From NCBI GenBank assembly GCA_016342645.1, contig JAEINX010000031.1, positions 1 to 38,683 of the forward strand: a stretch of 38,683 bases of DNA, in the 5' to 3' direction. The position numbers were made by a program, and so were the translations under genes. The first letter of the stretch is position 1. Each line of letters begins with the position of its first letter. The notes below the pieces were generated by a model. It saw only the letters and a program-made list of their open reading frames with translations, was not told the origin of the DNA and ran no database searches. The stretch comes from Bacteroidales bacterium (lineage in GTDB: Bacteria; Bacteroidota; Bacteroidia; Bacteroidales; JAEINX01). Below are positions 16,287 through 24,898 of the stretch, one piece after another.

Positions 16287-17843
16287 TTACTTGATTCGCA
16301 AGAATTTCCTATGAATTTTTCTTCCGCTTTCGGTTGTAATTATTAAGGAATATAAGCCATTCTGAAAATCAGAAACATTAATATTAAGTGTTTGTTTTCC
16401 TGAAGATAAAAACTTATTATTGCTATAAACGACTTGTCCTAAATGATTTAGAATTGAATACTCAATGTTGGAACTTTTCTCTAAATTAATTATAATTTTT
16501 GCATTATTTATAATTGGGTTTGGATAAATTTCACCCACAATAATTAATTCATTATTTTCTAATTCATTAATATACACGCCTCCATTTGTAAAATCTACTA
16601 CAATTATCAAATCGGTGCAATTGGGATTTTGGGCACTAATAATAACTTCCTGAGGACTTGACTGGATACCGGCAACTTCTGCAAATATTTGATAAGCACC
16701 AAAAGCAAGACTATTAAAATAAAAACTCCCTTCCTCATTTGAATGAGTATATGACAATGAATTATTATTTTCATCTAATATTATTAATTCAATATTTTCG
16801 ATACCTATTCCTGTTTCATAATTTTCAACAATTCCACCTATGTTTCCAGGTCCGTACGAATAACCGGGTGTTTGGTCAAGGTGAATATCATTATCAAAAG
16901 ATGTTTGATAAAAGTGAATTATTTCAGCATTTACCCAATTAATTTCATCACCTACATAACCGGGAAAATATTCGTTATAATAATTTGATTGTAAGTCCAG
17001 ATCGGTTTTCACAATATAATCACCACCAATAATTTGATAAAACCAAAAACTACCCTCTTGGTCAAATTCTACAGTATCAATAGGAATAATATCATCATTC
17101 TCTTTTTTATATAAGTATCCAATACCCTTATCAATCGGCCAATATCCGGCAAAGACCTGGCCACCCATATTAAAATAATCACGATAACCTACTTTAAGAA
17201 GTTTTGTAAGGGAGGTAGAAGTATAATCACCTGTTAATTGGTCATAAGAAACAATGGATAATTTTGCTCTATACGTTCTATTTTCAGTATAAATGTGTTC
17301 AGGGTTTTGAAGTGATGAAAAATTTCCATCTCCAAAATTCCATTCCCATGAAATTATCCCTGTGCAAGGCGAATTATCAAAAAATGATACTTTATAATTA
17401 TTTACCGTATCTAAATCAAACCTAAAATCAGGGTAACAACTATTAACTGTGGTTGAATCATTTATTCTAAAGTTTATATTGAAAGTATTAGAATTATCCC
17501 AGATAAATCTACAATATAAAGTCGTATCGTAACAATCATTTTTATAATCAAAGGTTTCTATTATTAAAGAACCTTTAGATAAAGTAGTATAAACAGTATC
17601 ATAGAAAAATCCTAATGAATCAGTTAAAACGTTATTATTATACGACAATCCGAGTTTATAAGTGGAATCACCAATTATATTTACTGACTGATTAATCATT
17701 GGTGCATTATGTTCAATACTTAAAACTTGTCCCGAAACAAAAATTTTATTTTCAGGTGCTTGTATCTGGGCAAAACTTAGGTTAGCAACTAATATGAAAA
17801 AAAATAATGACACAAGTGTTTTAAATTGTGCATTATGAACCAT
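16287..17843 (-). CDS. Secreted PKD-domain protein with T9SS sorting domain
   Basis: A cell-surface or secreted protein. The ATG at 17843 starts a clean signal peptide (MVHNAQFKTLVSLFFFILVANLSFAQ), giving 518 aa; an in-frame ATG at 17903 would add 20 residues in front and is less likely. Next come a beta-sandwich region resembling carboxypeptidase-regulatory repeats, a PKD domain (WEWNFGDGNFSS with PEHIYTENRTYRAKL), a second regulatory-like domain (GGIVENYETGIGIENIEL...GSFYFNSLAFGAYQI), and a T9SS type A sorting domain (VGEIYPNPIINNAKI...FQNGLYSLII). No enzymatic domain is seen, so it is probably adhesive or structural. It lies 70 nt after the anti-sigma gene and may be co-transcribed with it. 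Confidence 0.88.
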   Translation of the reverse strand: MVHNAQFKTLVSLFFFILVANLSFAQIQAPENKIFVSGQVLSIEHNAPMINQSVNIIGDSTYKLGLSYNNNVLTDSLGFFYDTVYTTLSKGSLIIETFDYKNDCYDTTLYCRFIWDNSNTFNINFRINDSTTVNSCYPDFRFDLDTVNNYKVSFFDNSPCTGIISWEWNFGDGNFSSLQNPEHIYTENRTYRAKLSIVSYDQLTGDYTSTSLTKLLKVGYRDYFNMGGQVFAGYWPIDKGIGYLYKKENDDIIPIDTVEFDQEGSFWFYQIIGGDYIVKTDLDLQSNYYNEYFPGYVGDEINWVNAEIIHFYQTSFDNDIHLDQTPGYSYGPGNIGGIVENYETGIGIENIELIILDENNNSLSYTHSNEEGSFYFNSLAFGAYQIFAEVAGIQSSPQEVIISAQNPNCTDLIIVVDFTNGGVYINELENNELIIVGEIYPNPIINNAKIIINLEKSSNIEYSILNHLGQVVYSNNKFLSSGKQTLNINVSDFQNGLYSLIITTESGRKIHRKFLRIK

Positions 17844-17912
17844 CTTATAGAACACAAGGGGTTTTATATGGTTACAACAATTAATATTATAAATTATTTT
17901 CATAACAATTTT

Positions 17913-19403
17913 TTAAAACTTATAAATTAAACCTGTCCTTACTCCAAGAGAATAAGGATGTTTAGTTGAAATGATGCTGTTATCATTATTATAAACAGAT
18001 CTCAAATAATACCTGAAAGTAGGTTCAATAGAAATGTTTAGATGATTTGACAATTTGTATGCAAAACCTACATTTATAGCAAATTGCCAATTAGTATTTA
18101 TTCGTGTTGGAATATTTCTGTCAATTTTAATGATTTTTATTTTATCTTCAGGTAAAACAACATCCGGTATATTTTTATTTATCATAAATGACATTATTGG
18201 TCCACCTTTTAAGGTGTAAGAAATTCTTCTATTGTTTTTTACAAATCCAACAAATAAAGGAATTTGCAAATAAGTATAACTGTTTTTTGCTGCTGAAATG
18301 GATACTTTATTGAGAGAATCATAAACTTCAACAGTAGTGGTGTGAAAAATGGGTTCTACTGTTTGCCCACTTGTATCAAAAGTTATGTTTAGTAAATCTT
18401 CATAAGAGCCAAGATATTCCTCGTAATCAATTATATAATCACCTTTATCCTCCGAAAAATTAAAACCTAATCCACTCTCAATTACAAATCCGTTATAATT
18501 TAAATTTAGGCCTAAACCAAACGTATATGCATTTTTATTAACATCATTACCAACGGGATAGAAAATCACCTCAGGTGTAAAATAAGCTCCAAGTGAAATT
18601 TGTGGCTTTATTCGATTTCTGCTAATTATATTTTCATCAATAACATCTTGTTGTTGATTATCGGTATTCTTTACTTCTAATATATTTAAATTCGGTTTTT
18701 CTATATTATTATCTGATTTATCAATAATATTTTGAACTAATTCTTCTTCAATTGATATTATTGGTTGTGAAACGATTGCAGTTTTAAAACTATCGGAGGT
18801 TACAACTTCATTATTGTAAATAATATTATTATTATCAGATGAAGCAAATTGAATTTCTTCAGATTTTGAATAAACAGGTTCTTCTTTTATTTCATTAATT
18901 GCTTTTGCGACTAATTTTTCTTCTTTTTCCGGTTCAGGGTATTTAACTTTAGTTTCGACTAATTCTTTTTCTGTTTTTGTTTCGATTTCAGATTTTTCAA
19001 TTTTAGGTTCAATATCTGTTATAGTGTTTGCTTGAGTTTCTTTTTCTACTTTTTGATTTTTGTTTAAGACCTCTTTTGTTTCAGTATTTTCAATATTTTT
19101 TATTGAAATTTGCTCAATGTTTTCTTTATCTTGAATTGAATTCTCAGAAATAATATTAACAGGATCAATGGCGACAGAGTTATTTTTTTCTCCATCAAAA
19201 ATAAAGAATGAAGTGATAAGTGCAACAGAAATAATTGTAATAATGACTGAGATTATTCGATTACCATTAAAATTACTTGATATAGAATTAGACTCGGAAA
19301 TATTCTGTTTAATATTATCCCATAATATTTCAGGCGGATCAACTTCGAAATCCCGAAATTTATCTATAAATAATTCATCAATATTTTTATAGGTCTTTTT
19401 CAC
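17913..19403 (-). CDS. Dual-membrane-spanning anti-sigma factor with C-terminal outer-membrane beta-barrel
   Basis: A 496-aa protein with three parts. Residues 9-32 (DELFIDKFRDFEVDPPEILW) form the short cytoplasmic anti-sigma motif. Residues 49-69 are one inner-membrane helix (RIISVIITIISVALITSFFIF). A long Glu/Lys/Asn-rich linker (about 70-275) can span the periplasm. The C-terminal part (about 280-496) shows alternating beta-barrel strands (LGAYFTPEVIFYP, FGLGLNLNYNGFVIESGLGF, ending SLGVRTGLIYKF with terminal Phe), as in outer-membrane barrels. This matches the dual membrane-spanning anti-sigma (Dma) proteins described in Bacteroides. Its ATG overlaps the ECF sigma stop (ATGA). It may relay outer-membrane state directly to the sigma factor. 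Confidence 0.82.
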   Translation of the reverse strand: MKKTYKNIDELFIDKFRDFEVDPPEILWDNIKQNISESNSISSNFNGNRIISVIITIISVALITSFFIFDGEKNNSVAIDPVNIISENSIQDKENIEQISIKNIENTETKEVLNKNQKVEKETQANTITDIEPKIEKSEIETKTEKELVETKVKYPEPEKEEKLVAKAINEIKEEPVYSKSEEIQFASSDNNNIIYNNEVVTSDSFKTAIVSQPIISIEEELVQNIIDKSDNNIEKPNLNILEVKNTDNQQQDVIDENIISRNRIKPQISLGAYFTPEVIFYPVGNDVNKNAYTFGLGLNLNYNGFVIESGLGFNFSEDKGDYIIDYEEYLGSYEDLLNITFDTSGQTVEPIFHTTTVEVYDSLNKVSISAAKNSYTYLQIPLFVGFVKNNRRISYTLKGGPIMSFMINKNIPDVVLPEDKIKIIKIDRNIPTRINTNWQFAINVGFAYKLSNHLNISIEPTFRYYLRSVYNNDNSIISTKHPYSLGVRTGLIYKF

Positions 19404-19942
19404 AAACCAACATTTATCAAATTTATAACTTTCTTCTGCAAAATTGCTCTTGCTCTTGACAATTGCGATTTTGAAGTATTCTCAGAAATACTGAGTTTTT
19501 TTCCAATTTCTTTATGTGTATATCCTTCAATAACATTTAAATTAAATACAGTTCTATATCCATTAGGTAGAGTTTGAATAAGGTTTAACAACTCGTTTAC
19601 AGAAATTTTATCAAGGATGCTTTCATCTGTGATTTTTGAAGTTTTTATATCATCAATATCAATTTCAACAAATCGACGCGACTTTTTCTTAAAATAATTA
19701 ATAGCAGTATTAATTATTGTGCGTCTAATCCACCCTTCAAATGAACCTTCGTGCCTAAAATTTTTTAAGTTTGCAAAAATCTTTATAAACCCTTCCTGTA
19801 AAATTTCTTCTGCTTCGATTTTATTTTTTGCAAAACGCAAGCAAACACCAAACATTTTTGGTGCATAACGTTTGTACATCGCTTCCTGCGCTTTTGCATC
19901 GTTGTTAATACAACGATCTATAAAATCTTTTTCAGAGTGCAT
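19400..19942 (-). CDS. ECF-type RNA polymerase sigma factor
   Basis: A 180-aa sigma-70 family factor of the extracytoplasmic-function type. Region 2 (about 20-90) contains YAPKMFGVCLRFAKNKIEAE, EEILQEGFIKIF and WIRRTIINTAINYFKK. Region 4 (about 118-175) contains LPNGYRTVFNLNVIEGYTHKEIG, ISENTSKSQLSRAR, the helix-turn-helix that reads the -35. Regions 1 and 3 are lacking, as usual for ECFs. The 4-nt overlap with the anti-sigma gene indicates a sigma/anti-sigma pair made together. A -7-like box (TAAATTTG, minus strand, 20006-20013) precedes it. Confidence 0.94.
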   Translation of the reverse strand: MHSEKDFIDRCINNDAKAQEAMYKRYAPKMFGVCLRFAKNKIEAEEILQEGFIKIFANLKNFRHEGSFEGWIRRTIINTAINYFKKKSRRFVEIDIDDIKTSKITDESILDKISVNELLNLIQTLPNGYRTVFNLNVIEGYTHKEIGKKLSISENTSKSQLSRARAILQKKVINLINVGL

Positions 19943-20005
19943 TTACCAGTTTTAACCCCTTACAAACCATACATAGACAACTATAGATTAATTCATTTTT
20001 AATAA

Positions 20006-20013
20006 CAAATTTA
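20006..20013 (-). promoter_or_regulatory. Candidate -7 box for the ECF sigma operon
   Basis: TAAATTTG on the minus strand fits TAnnTTTG and lies 63 nt before the sigma ATG. No clear -33 is seen. The rest of the 389-nt gap (19943-20331) holds A/T-rich sequence plus the hairpin at 20192-20231, and no gene. Confidence 0.35.
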
Positions 20014-20191
20014 ACCTTTAAGGCGTAAAACTACATAAAATATTTTTACATGGGCAAAAAAATAACTGTTTTTTTTTATTTTTTTTATTGCATACTGTAA
20101 AAAAATTTTTAATACAACATGTATAAGTACTTTCTTAATAATTTCTTATCAAGGTTGAGACAAACAAATAAATAAAATGGTTGCATTAAAA

Positions 20192-20231
20192 ATGATAATT
20201 ATCATATCGATTCTCAATCTGAGGATTCGAT
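20192..20231 (-). terminator. Paired palindromes downstream of the S41 peptidase gene
   Basis: Two adjacent structures: a perfect 14-bp palindrome ATGATAATTATCAT (20192-20205) and a hairpin ATCGATTCTC/GAGGATTCGAT (20206-20215 and 20221-20231) with one bulge. On the minus strand the palindrome is followed by TTTTT; on the plus strand the hairpin is followed by TTTTT. This suits a terminator for the S41 gene, possibly working in both directions. Confidence 0.4.
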
Positions 20232-20331
20232 TTTTACCTTAAATCTGCAAGTTGATTTTTAATAGACACTTATTTCACCAATGCACCACTTATTTTACAA
20301 CACTAAAGCATGTAAAGTTTTTTTTATTGAA

Positions 20332-21945
20332 TTAATCAAGACCGGATAAAATATTTAAAGCCTTTAGAAAAGTACTGTCGGTTTTATGATAAATTGGATA
20401 AAAACCCTCATTATCAAATATTTCACGGCCTATCAATGCTTTTAACATTAATAAAATTCTATCTTTTGATTTGTCTATCAATGCTTTGTTACATTTCACG
20501 CCCTTGCTTTCTGTATATTCAATAAACTTCTGAAATTCACTTTTATTAATTTCAAAACGAGAATTAAAATCTTCAAAATCCTTATATTGCTCTAATTTCT
20601 GCCTGTGTTTATCAGAATATTCAAAAACAAATTGAAAAATGGAACCCTTATCAACTACTTCGTTATAAAATTTATAATCCGGATTTGTCGAAATTGGCAC
20701 AAAAACATCAGGCATAATTCCGCCACCTCCATAAACAACTTTTCCTTTTGGAGTGGTGAATTTCAAGGAATCATTAAAATGTACACTATCAACAGAAAGC
20801 ATTTCTCCATTTAAATATCGCTCGTAAGATTCATAGTAATAGTCTTCATTTCCATCTTCATAAGGTTTTTGAATGCATCTTCCTGTGGGTGTGTAATATC
20901 GTGCAACGGTTAACCTAACGGCGGAACCATCAGGCAAATTCATTTGCTCCTGAACCAAGCCTTTTCCAAATGACCTTCTGCCGATAATTAAAGCTCGGTC
21001 GTTATCCTGAATTGCACCGGCAACTATTTCGCTGGCGGATGCTGATTGATCGTCAATTAAAACAATTAATTCTTTATCTTCGAACATGCCTTTTGATGTA
21101 GCATAAGCAAAAGAAGTCGGACGATTATTACCTTTTGTATAAACAATTAATTCTTCCTTTTTCAAGAATTCATCGGCAAGTTGAATTGCGGCTTGAAGAT
21201 AACCTCCAACATTACCGCGAAGATCTAAAATAAGTTTTTTTACTCCCTGATCTAATAAACCTTTTAGGGCATCACTAAATTCCTGATAAGTCGTAGCCGA
21301 GAATTTATTTAGCTTAACGTATCCTATCGAATCATTAACCATATAAGATATATCAAGGCTGTATGTCGGAATAACATCTCTTATTATCGTAAAATCAAGT
21401 AATTCGGATATTCCTCTTCTGAAAATACTAACGTTAACCTTTGTTCCTCGCTTACCCTTTAGCTTTTTCATAGCATCGGAATTTGTAATTCCAATACCAC
21501 CAACATTTACACTATCAATCACCACAATTCGATCACCGGCTTTAATTCCAACTTTTTTTGAAGGGCCACCTTCGATTGGGTGTATTACTTTAATAGTGTC
21601 TTTTTCAATACGAAATTGAATTCCAATTCCTTCAAAATTTCCTGTAAGACTTGAGTTTATCTCCACAAATTCCTCAGCACTTATATAACTTGAATGAGGA
21701 TCTAAATTGGAAAAAATTCCATCAATTGCCTCTTTGGTTATTTTCTCCCGATTTATTGAGTCAACGTAATCGGATTCAATATAATTAACAACATCATTTA
21801 GTTTATTGTAGTTATCAGCCGACAATGAAAACAAATTTTTTTGAGAAGATGTAACTGAAACAATTTTTGTTCCTGTATAAATTCCAATTATCAAGATTAT
21901 TGCAAAATAAATTGGGAGATAGGGTGAGTTTTTTATTGATGACAT
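20332..21945 (-). CDS. S41 family C-terminal processing peptidase (CtpA/Prc type)
   Basis: A 537-aa serine protease anchored in the inner membrane by residues 11-32 (YFAIILIIGIYTGTKIVSV region), acting in the periplasm on protein C-termini. Order: N-terminal helical region with LDPHSSYIS (about 80-90), PDZ domain (about 100-190, FEGIGIQFRIEK...GIKAGDRIVVID), then the peptidase core. The catalytic Ser is in DDQSASASEIVAGA and the catalytic Lys in GRRSFGKGLVQ, the Ser-Lys dyad of the family. A C-terminal helical extension of about 150 residues is usual in Bacteroidota homologues. It stands alone on the (-) strand, after the tRNA-Leu gene and its terminator. Confidence 0.94.
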   Translation of the reverse strand: MSSIKNSPYLPIYFAIILIIGIYTGTKIVSVTSSQKNLFSLSADNYNKLNDVVNYIESDYVDSINREKITKEAIDGIFSNLDPHSSYISAEEFVEINSSLTGNFEGIGIQFRIEKDTIKVIHPIEGGPSKKVGIKAGDRIVVIDSVNVGGIGITNSDAMKKLKGKRGTKVNVSIFRRGISELLDFTIIRDVIPTYSLDISYMVNDSIGYVKLNKFSATTYQEFSDALKGLLDQGVKKLILDLRGNVGGYLQAAIQLADEFLKKEELIVYTKGNNRPTSFAYATSKGMFEDKELIVLIDDQSASASEIVAGAIQDNDRALIIGRRSFGKGLVQEQMNLPDGSAVRLTVARYYTPTGRCIQKPYEDGNEDYYYESYERYLNGEMLSVDSVHFNDSLKFTTPKGKVVYGGGGIMPDVFVPISTNPDYKFYNEVVDKGSIFQFVFEYSDKHRQKLEQYKDFEDFNSRFEINKSEFQKFIEYTESKGVKCNKALIDKSKDRILLMLKALIGREIFDNEGFYPIYHKTDSTFLKALNILSGLD

Positions 21946-21960
21946 AAGTCTAAAAAAATA

Positions 21961-21993
21961 AATAAAAAGCTTTCTTTAGTAAAAGAAAGCTTT
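21961..21993 (-). terminator. Intrinsic terminator after tRNA-Leu
   Basis: A perfect 12-bp stem (AAAGCTTTCTTT, 21966-21977, with its complement at 21982-21993) and a 4-nt loop. On the minus strand the stem runs into TTTTTATT, a U-tract. It lies 22 nt past the tRNA 3' end and just before the S41 start. Confidence 0.75.
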
Positions 21994-22014
21994 ACATTTT
22001 TGATTCATTTTAAG

Positions 22015-22098
22015 TACCCGGAGCCGGGGTCGAACCGGCACGAGTGTTACCTCATTGGTGTTTGAGACCAACGCGTCTACCAATTCCGCCATCCGGGC
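22015..22098 (-). tRNA. tRNA-Leu (anticodon CAA)
   Basis: An 84-nt tRNA reading UUG codons. The 7-bp acceptor stem pairs GCCCGGA with TCCGGGT (first pair G-T wobble) and the discriminator is A. The D-arm (GGCGGAATTGGTAGACGC) is leucine-like, the anticodon loop CTCAAAC gives CAA at 22062-22064, and a long variable arm (TGAGGTAACACTCG) marks a class II tRNA. The T-arm is GCCGGTTCGACCCCGGC. CCA is not encoded. Confidence 0.95.
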
Positions 22099-22116
22099 TC
22101 TTTATTTTATCAAACG

Positions 22117-22146
22117 CAAAATTATTTAAATATTTCATATAACAAA
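22117..22146 (-). promoter_or_regulatory. Promoter of tRNA-Leu
   Basis: On the minus strand TTTG (22143-22146), an 18-nt spacer, then TAATTTTG (22117-22124) match the Bacteroidota -33/-7 consensus. The tRNA 5' end is 19 nt downstream. Confidence 0.65.
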
Positions 22147-22394
22147 GAATATGTAGTAAATATTTCCGGTTTCATAGCTCTGAGTTTTGTTTGAACTTCA
22201 TTTCTAAATCACATGTATTAATAAATTGTATAATTCAATAATTATATTGGGCAATGATATTACATTTTGCTGTGCATTTTAATTTTATCAATTTAATTAT
22301 TGATATTATGTTTGGCGTGAGGATTGAATGGAAAAATGGGAAAAATGAACATAGCTTACCAACAATCAAAAAAAACAGAATTCATAAATTTTCG

Positions 22395-22426
22395 TTTGTT
22401 ATCAACAAAAATATTTACTATTTTTG
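22395..22426 (+). promoter_or_regulatory. Promoter of prs
   Basis: TTTG (22395-22398), a 20-nt spacer and TATTTTTG (22419-22426) match both Bacteroidota promoter elements, 32 nt before the prs ATG. This also argues against the longer open frame starting at 22254. The rest of the 22099-22394 gap shows only the tRNA promoter. Confidence 0.65.
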
Positions 22427-22457
22427 CCGACCAAAAAACGAAAATAAATTAATAAAA

Positions 22458-23396
22458 ATGGCGAAAAAATTAGTTACAATCTTAGCCGGTCGATCTTCAA
22501 TTAAATTAGCCGAAGAAATTGCTGATAGCTATGGTATTAGCTTAGGTAAAGTTGTCGTTACTGATTTTTCGGATGGTGAATTTCAACCCAGTTTTGAGGA
22601 TAATGTGAGAGGAAGAGATGTATTTATTGTGCAATCGACTTTTGCACCAAGCGACAATCTTTTTGAATTACTTCTTATGATTGATGCCGCAAGAAGGTCA
22701 TCAGCACGACAAATAATTGCTGTTATTCCGTATTTTGGCTTTGCACGCCAGGATAGGAAGGATAAGCCAAGAGTTTCGATAGGAGCGAAGTTGGTTGCAA
22801 ATCTATTATCTGCTTCAGGCGTTAATAGAATTATCACTATTGATCTTCACGCCGATCAAATTCAAGGTTTTTTCGATATTCCGGTCGACCACATCTATGC
22901 CTCATCTATTTTTATTAATTTTTTGAAAAAACTTAATCTTCCGAATATAACAATGGCATCACCTGATACTGGAGGTACAAGGAGGGCTGGAGCTTATGCA
23001 AAAATTCTGAATACTGATCTCGTCATTTGTTATAAACAAAGATCAAAACCTAATGAGGTTGAAAAAATGTCGTTAGTTGGTGATGTGAAAGGAAAAAATA
23101 TCATTCTAACTGATGATATTATCGACACCGCCGGATCAATTACTAAGGCTGCTCAACTTATGATGGACAATGGAGCAACAAGTGTACGTGCAATTTGTAC
23201 TCACCCTGTTTTTTCAGGTCAGGCTTACGAACGAATTGAAAACTCTCCAATTTCTGAAGTTTTTGTTACCGACACCATCCCTTTAAGAAAAGACTGTGAT
23301 AAAATTAAAGTTCTTTCGACTGCCGATACTTTTGCCGAAGTTATTAAAAGGGTTGTAAACTATAAATCAATAAGTTCATTATTCAATTTTAAATAA
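22458..23396 (+). CDS. prs: Ribose-phosphate pyrophosphokinase
   Basis: A 312-aa cytoplasmic enzyme that makes 5-phosphoribosyl-1-diphosphate from ribose-5-phosphate and ATP for purine, pyrimidine, His and Trp synthesis. The ATG at 22458 gives the usual start (MAKKLVTILAGRSSIKLAEE); the frame is open for 68 codons further upstream but that part is not family-like and contains the promoter. Seen: FSDGEFQPSFEDNVRGRDVFI, the ATP/flexible-loop region YFGFARQDRKDKPRVSIGAK, DLHADQIQGFF, and the PRPP-binding loop ILTDDIIDTAGSI. rplY follows after 27 nt, a common pairing. Confidence 0.96.
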   Translation: MAKKLVTILAGRSSIKLAEEIADSYGISLGKVVVTDFSDGEFQPSFEDNVRGRDVFIVQSTFAPSDNLFELLLMIDAARRSSARQIIAVIPYFGFARQDRKDKPRVSIGAKLVANLLSASGVNRIITIDLHADQIQGFFDIPVDHIYASSIFINFLKKLNLPNITMASPDTGGTRRAGAYAKILNTDLVICYKQRSKPNEVEKMSLVGDVKGKNIILTDDIIDTAGSITKAAQLMMDNGATSVRAICTHPVFSGQAYERIENSPISEVFVTDTIPLRKDCDKIKVLSTADTFAEVIKRVVNYKSISSLFNFK

Positions 23397-23423
23397 TATT
23401 TATCAATTAATCTAATTAACATT

Positions 23424-24038
23424 ATGAAAACAGTATCTATTAGCGGTTCTCTAAGAGAGAACGTAGGGAAAAAAGATGCAAAAAAGAACCGTAAACTCGG
23501 TAAAATTCCATGTGTAATTTATGGTGGAAAAGAGCAAATTCATTTTACGGTAAATGAAATTAAATTCTCGAAATTGATTTTTACCCCTGAGGTTTTTATC
23601 ATCAAAATTGAGATAGATGGAAATGAATACACTACTATTCTTCAAGATATCCAATATCATCCTGTAAGCGATAGGGTTTTGCACGTTGATTTTCTTGAGG
23701 TAATTCCAGGACACCCGATTGTTATCAGTCTTCCGTTTAAACTTGAAGGAAATTCACCGGGTGTTATAAAAGGAGGGATGTTTATTCAAAAGCTTAGAAA
23801 ATTAAAAGTTAAGGCTCTTCCAAAACATCTTCCTGATTATATTATTCTTGATATTTCCAACCTTGAAATTGGCGATTATATTCGTATTAAAGATGTTAAA
23901 CAAGAAAACCTTGAGTTACTTGATATTCAAAATGCGATTATTGTAGGAGTTAAAACTGCACGTGGTGTGGACGAAGATGAAGTAGAAAGCGGAGAAGAAG
24001 GCGAAGAAAAGAAAGAAGAAGTTCCTGAAAAAGAATAA
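23424..24038 (+). CDS. rplY: 50S ribosomal protein L25/general stress protein Ctc
   Basis: A 204-aa protein of the long (Ctc/TL5) form of bL25, which binds 5S rRNA in the large ribosomal subunit. The N-terminal RNA-binding domain covers about residues 1-92 (REN-VGKKDAKKNRKLGKIPCVIYGG, LQDIQYHPVSDRVLHVDF). The C-terminal beta domain covers about 93-180 (VISLPFKLEGNSPGVIKGG...DISNLEIGDYIRI). The tail is a highly acidic, Glu-rich extension (about 180-204) common in Bacteroidota. Downstream of prs by 27 nt and followed by a strong terminator. Confidence 0.95.
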   Translation: MKTVSISGSLRENVGKKDAKKNRKLGKIPCVIYGGKEQIHFTVNEIKFSKLIFTPEVFIIKIEIDGNEYTTILQDIQYHPVSDRVLHVDFLEVIPGHPIVISLPFKLEGNSPGVIKGGMFIQKLRKLKVKALPKHLPDYIILDISNLEIGDYIRIKDVKQENLELLDIQNAIIVGVKTARGVDEDEVESGEEGEEKKEEVPEKE

Positions 24039-24061
24039 AATAAAAACTTCAATCTTTTCTT

Positions 24062-24107
24062 ATAAAGGTATAAAGGGAATTTCAAACTTTTATACCTTTA
24101 TTTTTTT
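24062..24107 (+). terminator. Intrinsic terminator of the prs-rplY operon
   Basis: ATAAAGGTATAAA (24062-24074) pairs perfectly with TTTATACCTTTAT (24089-24101), with a 14-nt loop and a run of seven T (24101-24107). It lies 24 nt after the rplY stop. Confidence 0.8.
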
Positions 24108-24164
24108 GTCAATTTATTAATTTTGAAAATGTTTTTCTATTTTTTACCATAGAATTTTTATTCA

Positions 24165-24728
24165 ATGAAATATTTAATTGCAGGTCTGGGAAATATTGGT
24201 GATGAATATGCTAACACAAGGCATAATATTGGCTTTATTGTTTTAGATGCTTTTGCTCAATCATGTAAAAGTATGTTTTCTATTTCAAGATATGCTTCTG
24301 TTTCAAAATGTAAATTTAAGGGACGGGGCTTTATTTTAATAAAACCCTCTACTTATATGAATTTAAGTGGCAAAGCTATTAAATACTGGTTGGAAAAAGA
24401 AAAGATTCCTTTAGAAAATTTTCTTGTTGTTGTCGATGATATTGCCTTGCCTTTAGGCACTTTAAGAATGAAAATGAAAGGTGGAGATGGTAGTCATAAC
24501 GGATTAATAAATATTATTGAAGTATTAAACACAAGCAATTTCCAACGTTTACGAATTGGAATAGGAAATGATTTCCCGCAAGGCTATCAATCGGAATATG
24601 TTTTAGGAAAATGGACAAGTTCGGAAGAAAAAATCATGATCCCAAGAGTGAAAATTGCTGTCGATATAATTAAAAGTTTTGCAACAATTGGAATTGAACG
24701 TACAATGACCTTGTATAATAATAAATAA
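24165..24728 (+). CDS. pth: Peptidyl-tRNA hydrolase
   Basis: A 187-aa cytoplasmic esterase that frees tRNA from peptidyl-tRNA dropped by stalled ribosomes. Seen: GLGNIGDEYANTRHNIGF with Asn10 and the catalytic His20, then KPSTYMNLSGKA and VVDDIALPLGTLRMKMKGG with the conserved Asp near 93, and GSHNGLINI. Length and start are normal for Pth. It sits after the prs-rplY terminator and so probably has its own promoter in the short gap. Confidence 0.96.
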   Translation: MKYLIAGLGNIGDEYANTRHNIGFIVLDAFAQSCKSMFSISRYASVSKCKFKGRGFILIKPSTYMNLSGKAIKYWLEKEKIPLENFLVVVDDIALPLGTLRMKMKGGDGSHNGLINIIEVLNTSNFQRLRIGIGNDFPQGYQSEYVLGKWTSSEEKIMIPRVKIAVDIIKSFATIGIERTMTLYNNK

Positions 24729-24814
24729 TTTCATTTTTTTATTTGCCTTATTTAGCATTAAATTAGACATTTAAACCGCCTTTAATATTTTTCTCAAAAA
24801 AAATAAAAAAAAGC

Positions 24815-24875
24815 TTGTTGATTAAAAATTATATTGTAATTTTGACCACTTGGTTAAACCTGTTGGATAAACCAA
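24815..24875 (+). promoter_or_regulatory. Promoter and candidate operator of the TetR-efflux operon
   Basis: CTTG (24814-24817), a 19-nt spacer, then TAATTTTG (24837-24844) resemble the -33/-7 elements. Immediately downstream, TTGGTT (24850-24855) and AACCAA (24870-24875) form an inverted repeat over the expected transcription start, with GTTAAACC/GATAAACC repeated inside. This is a likely binding site for the TetR-type protein encoded next. Confidence 0.5.
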
Positions 24876-24898
24876 AAAATTAAATTAATGATCAAAAA

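Noticed and set aside
20192..20205. Fur-type box (GATAAT/ATTATC palindrome)
   Set aside because: The half-site spacing is too short for the Fur consensus, and the element lies downstream of the S41 gene next to a second hairpin and T-runs, which suits a terminator better.
22254..22457. N-terminal extension of prs
   Set aside because: The extra 68 codons are not family-like and contain a good -33/-7 promoter; the ATG at 22458 gives the normal PRPP synthetase start.
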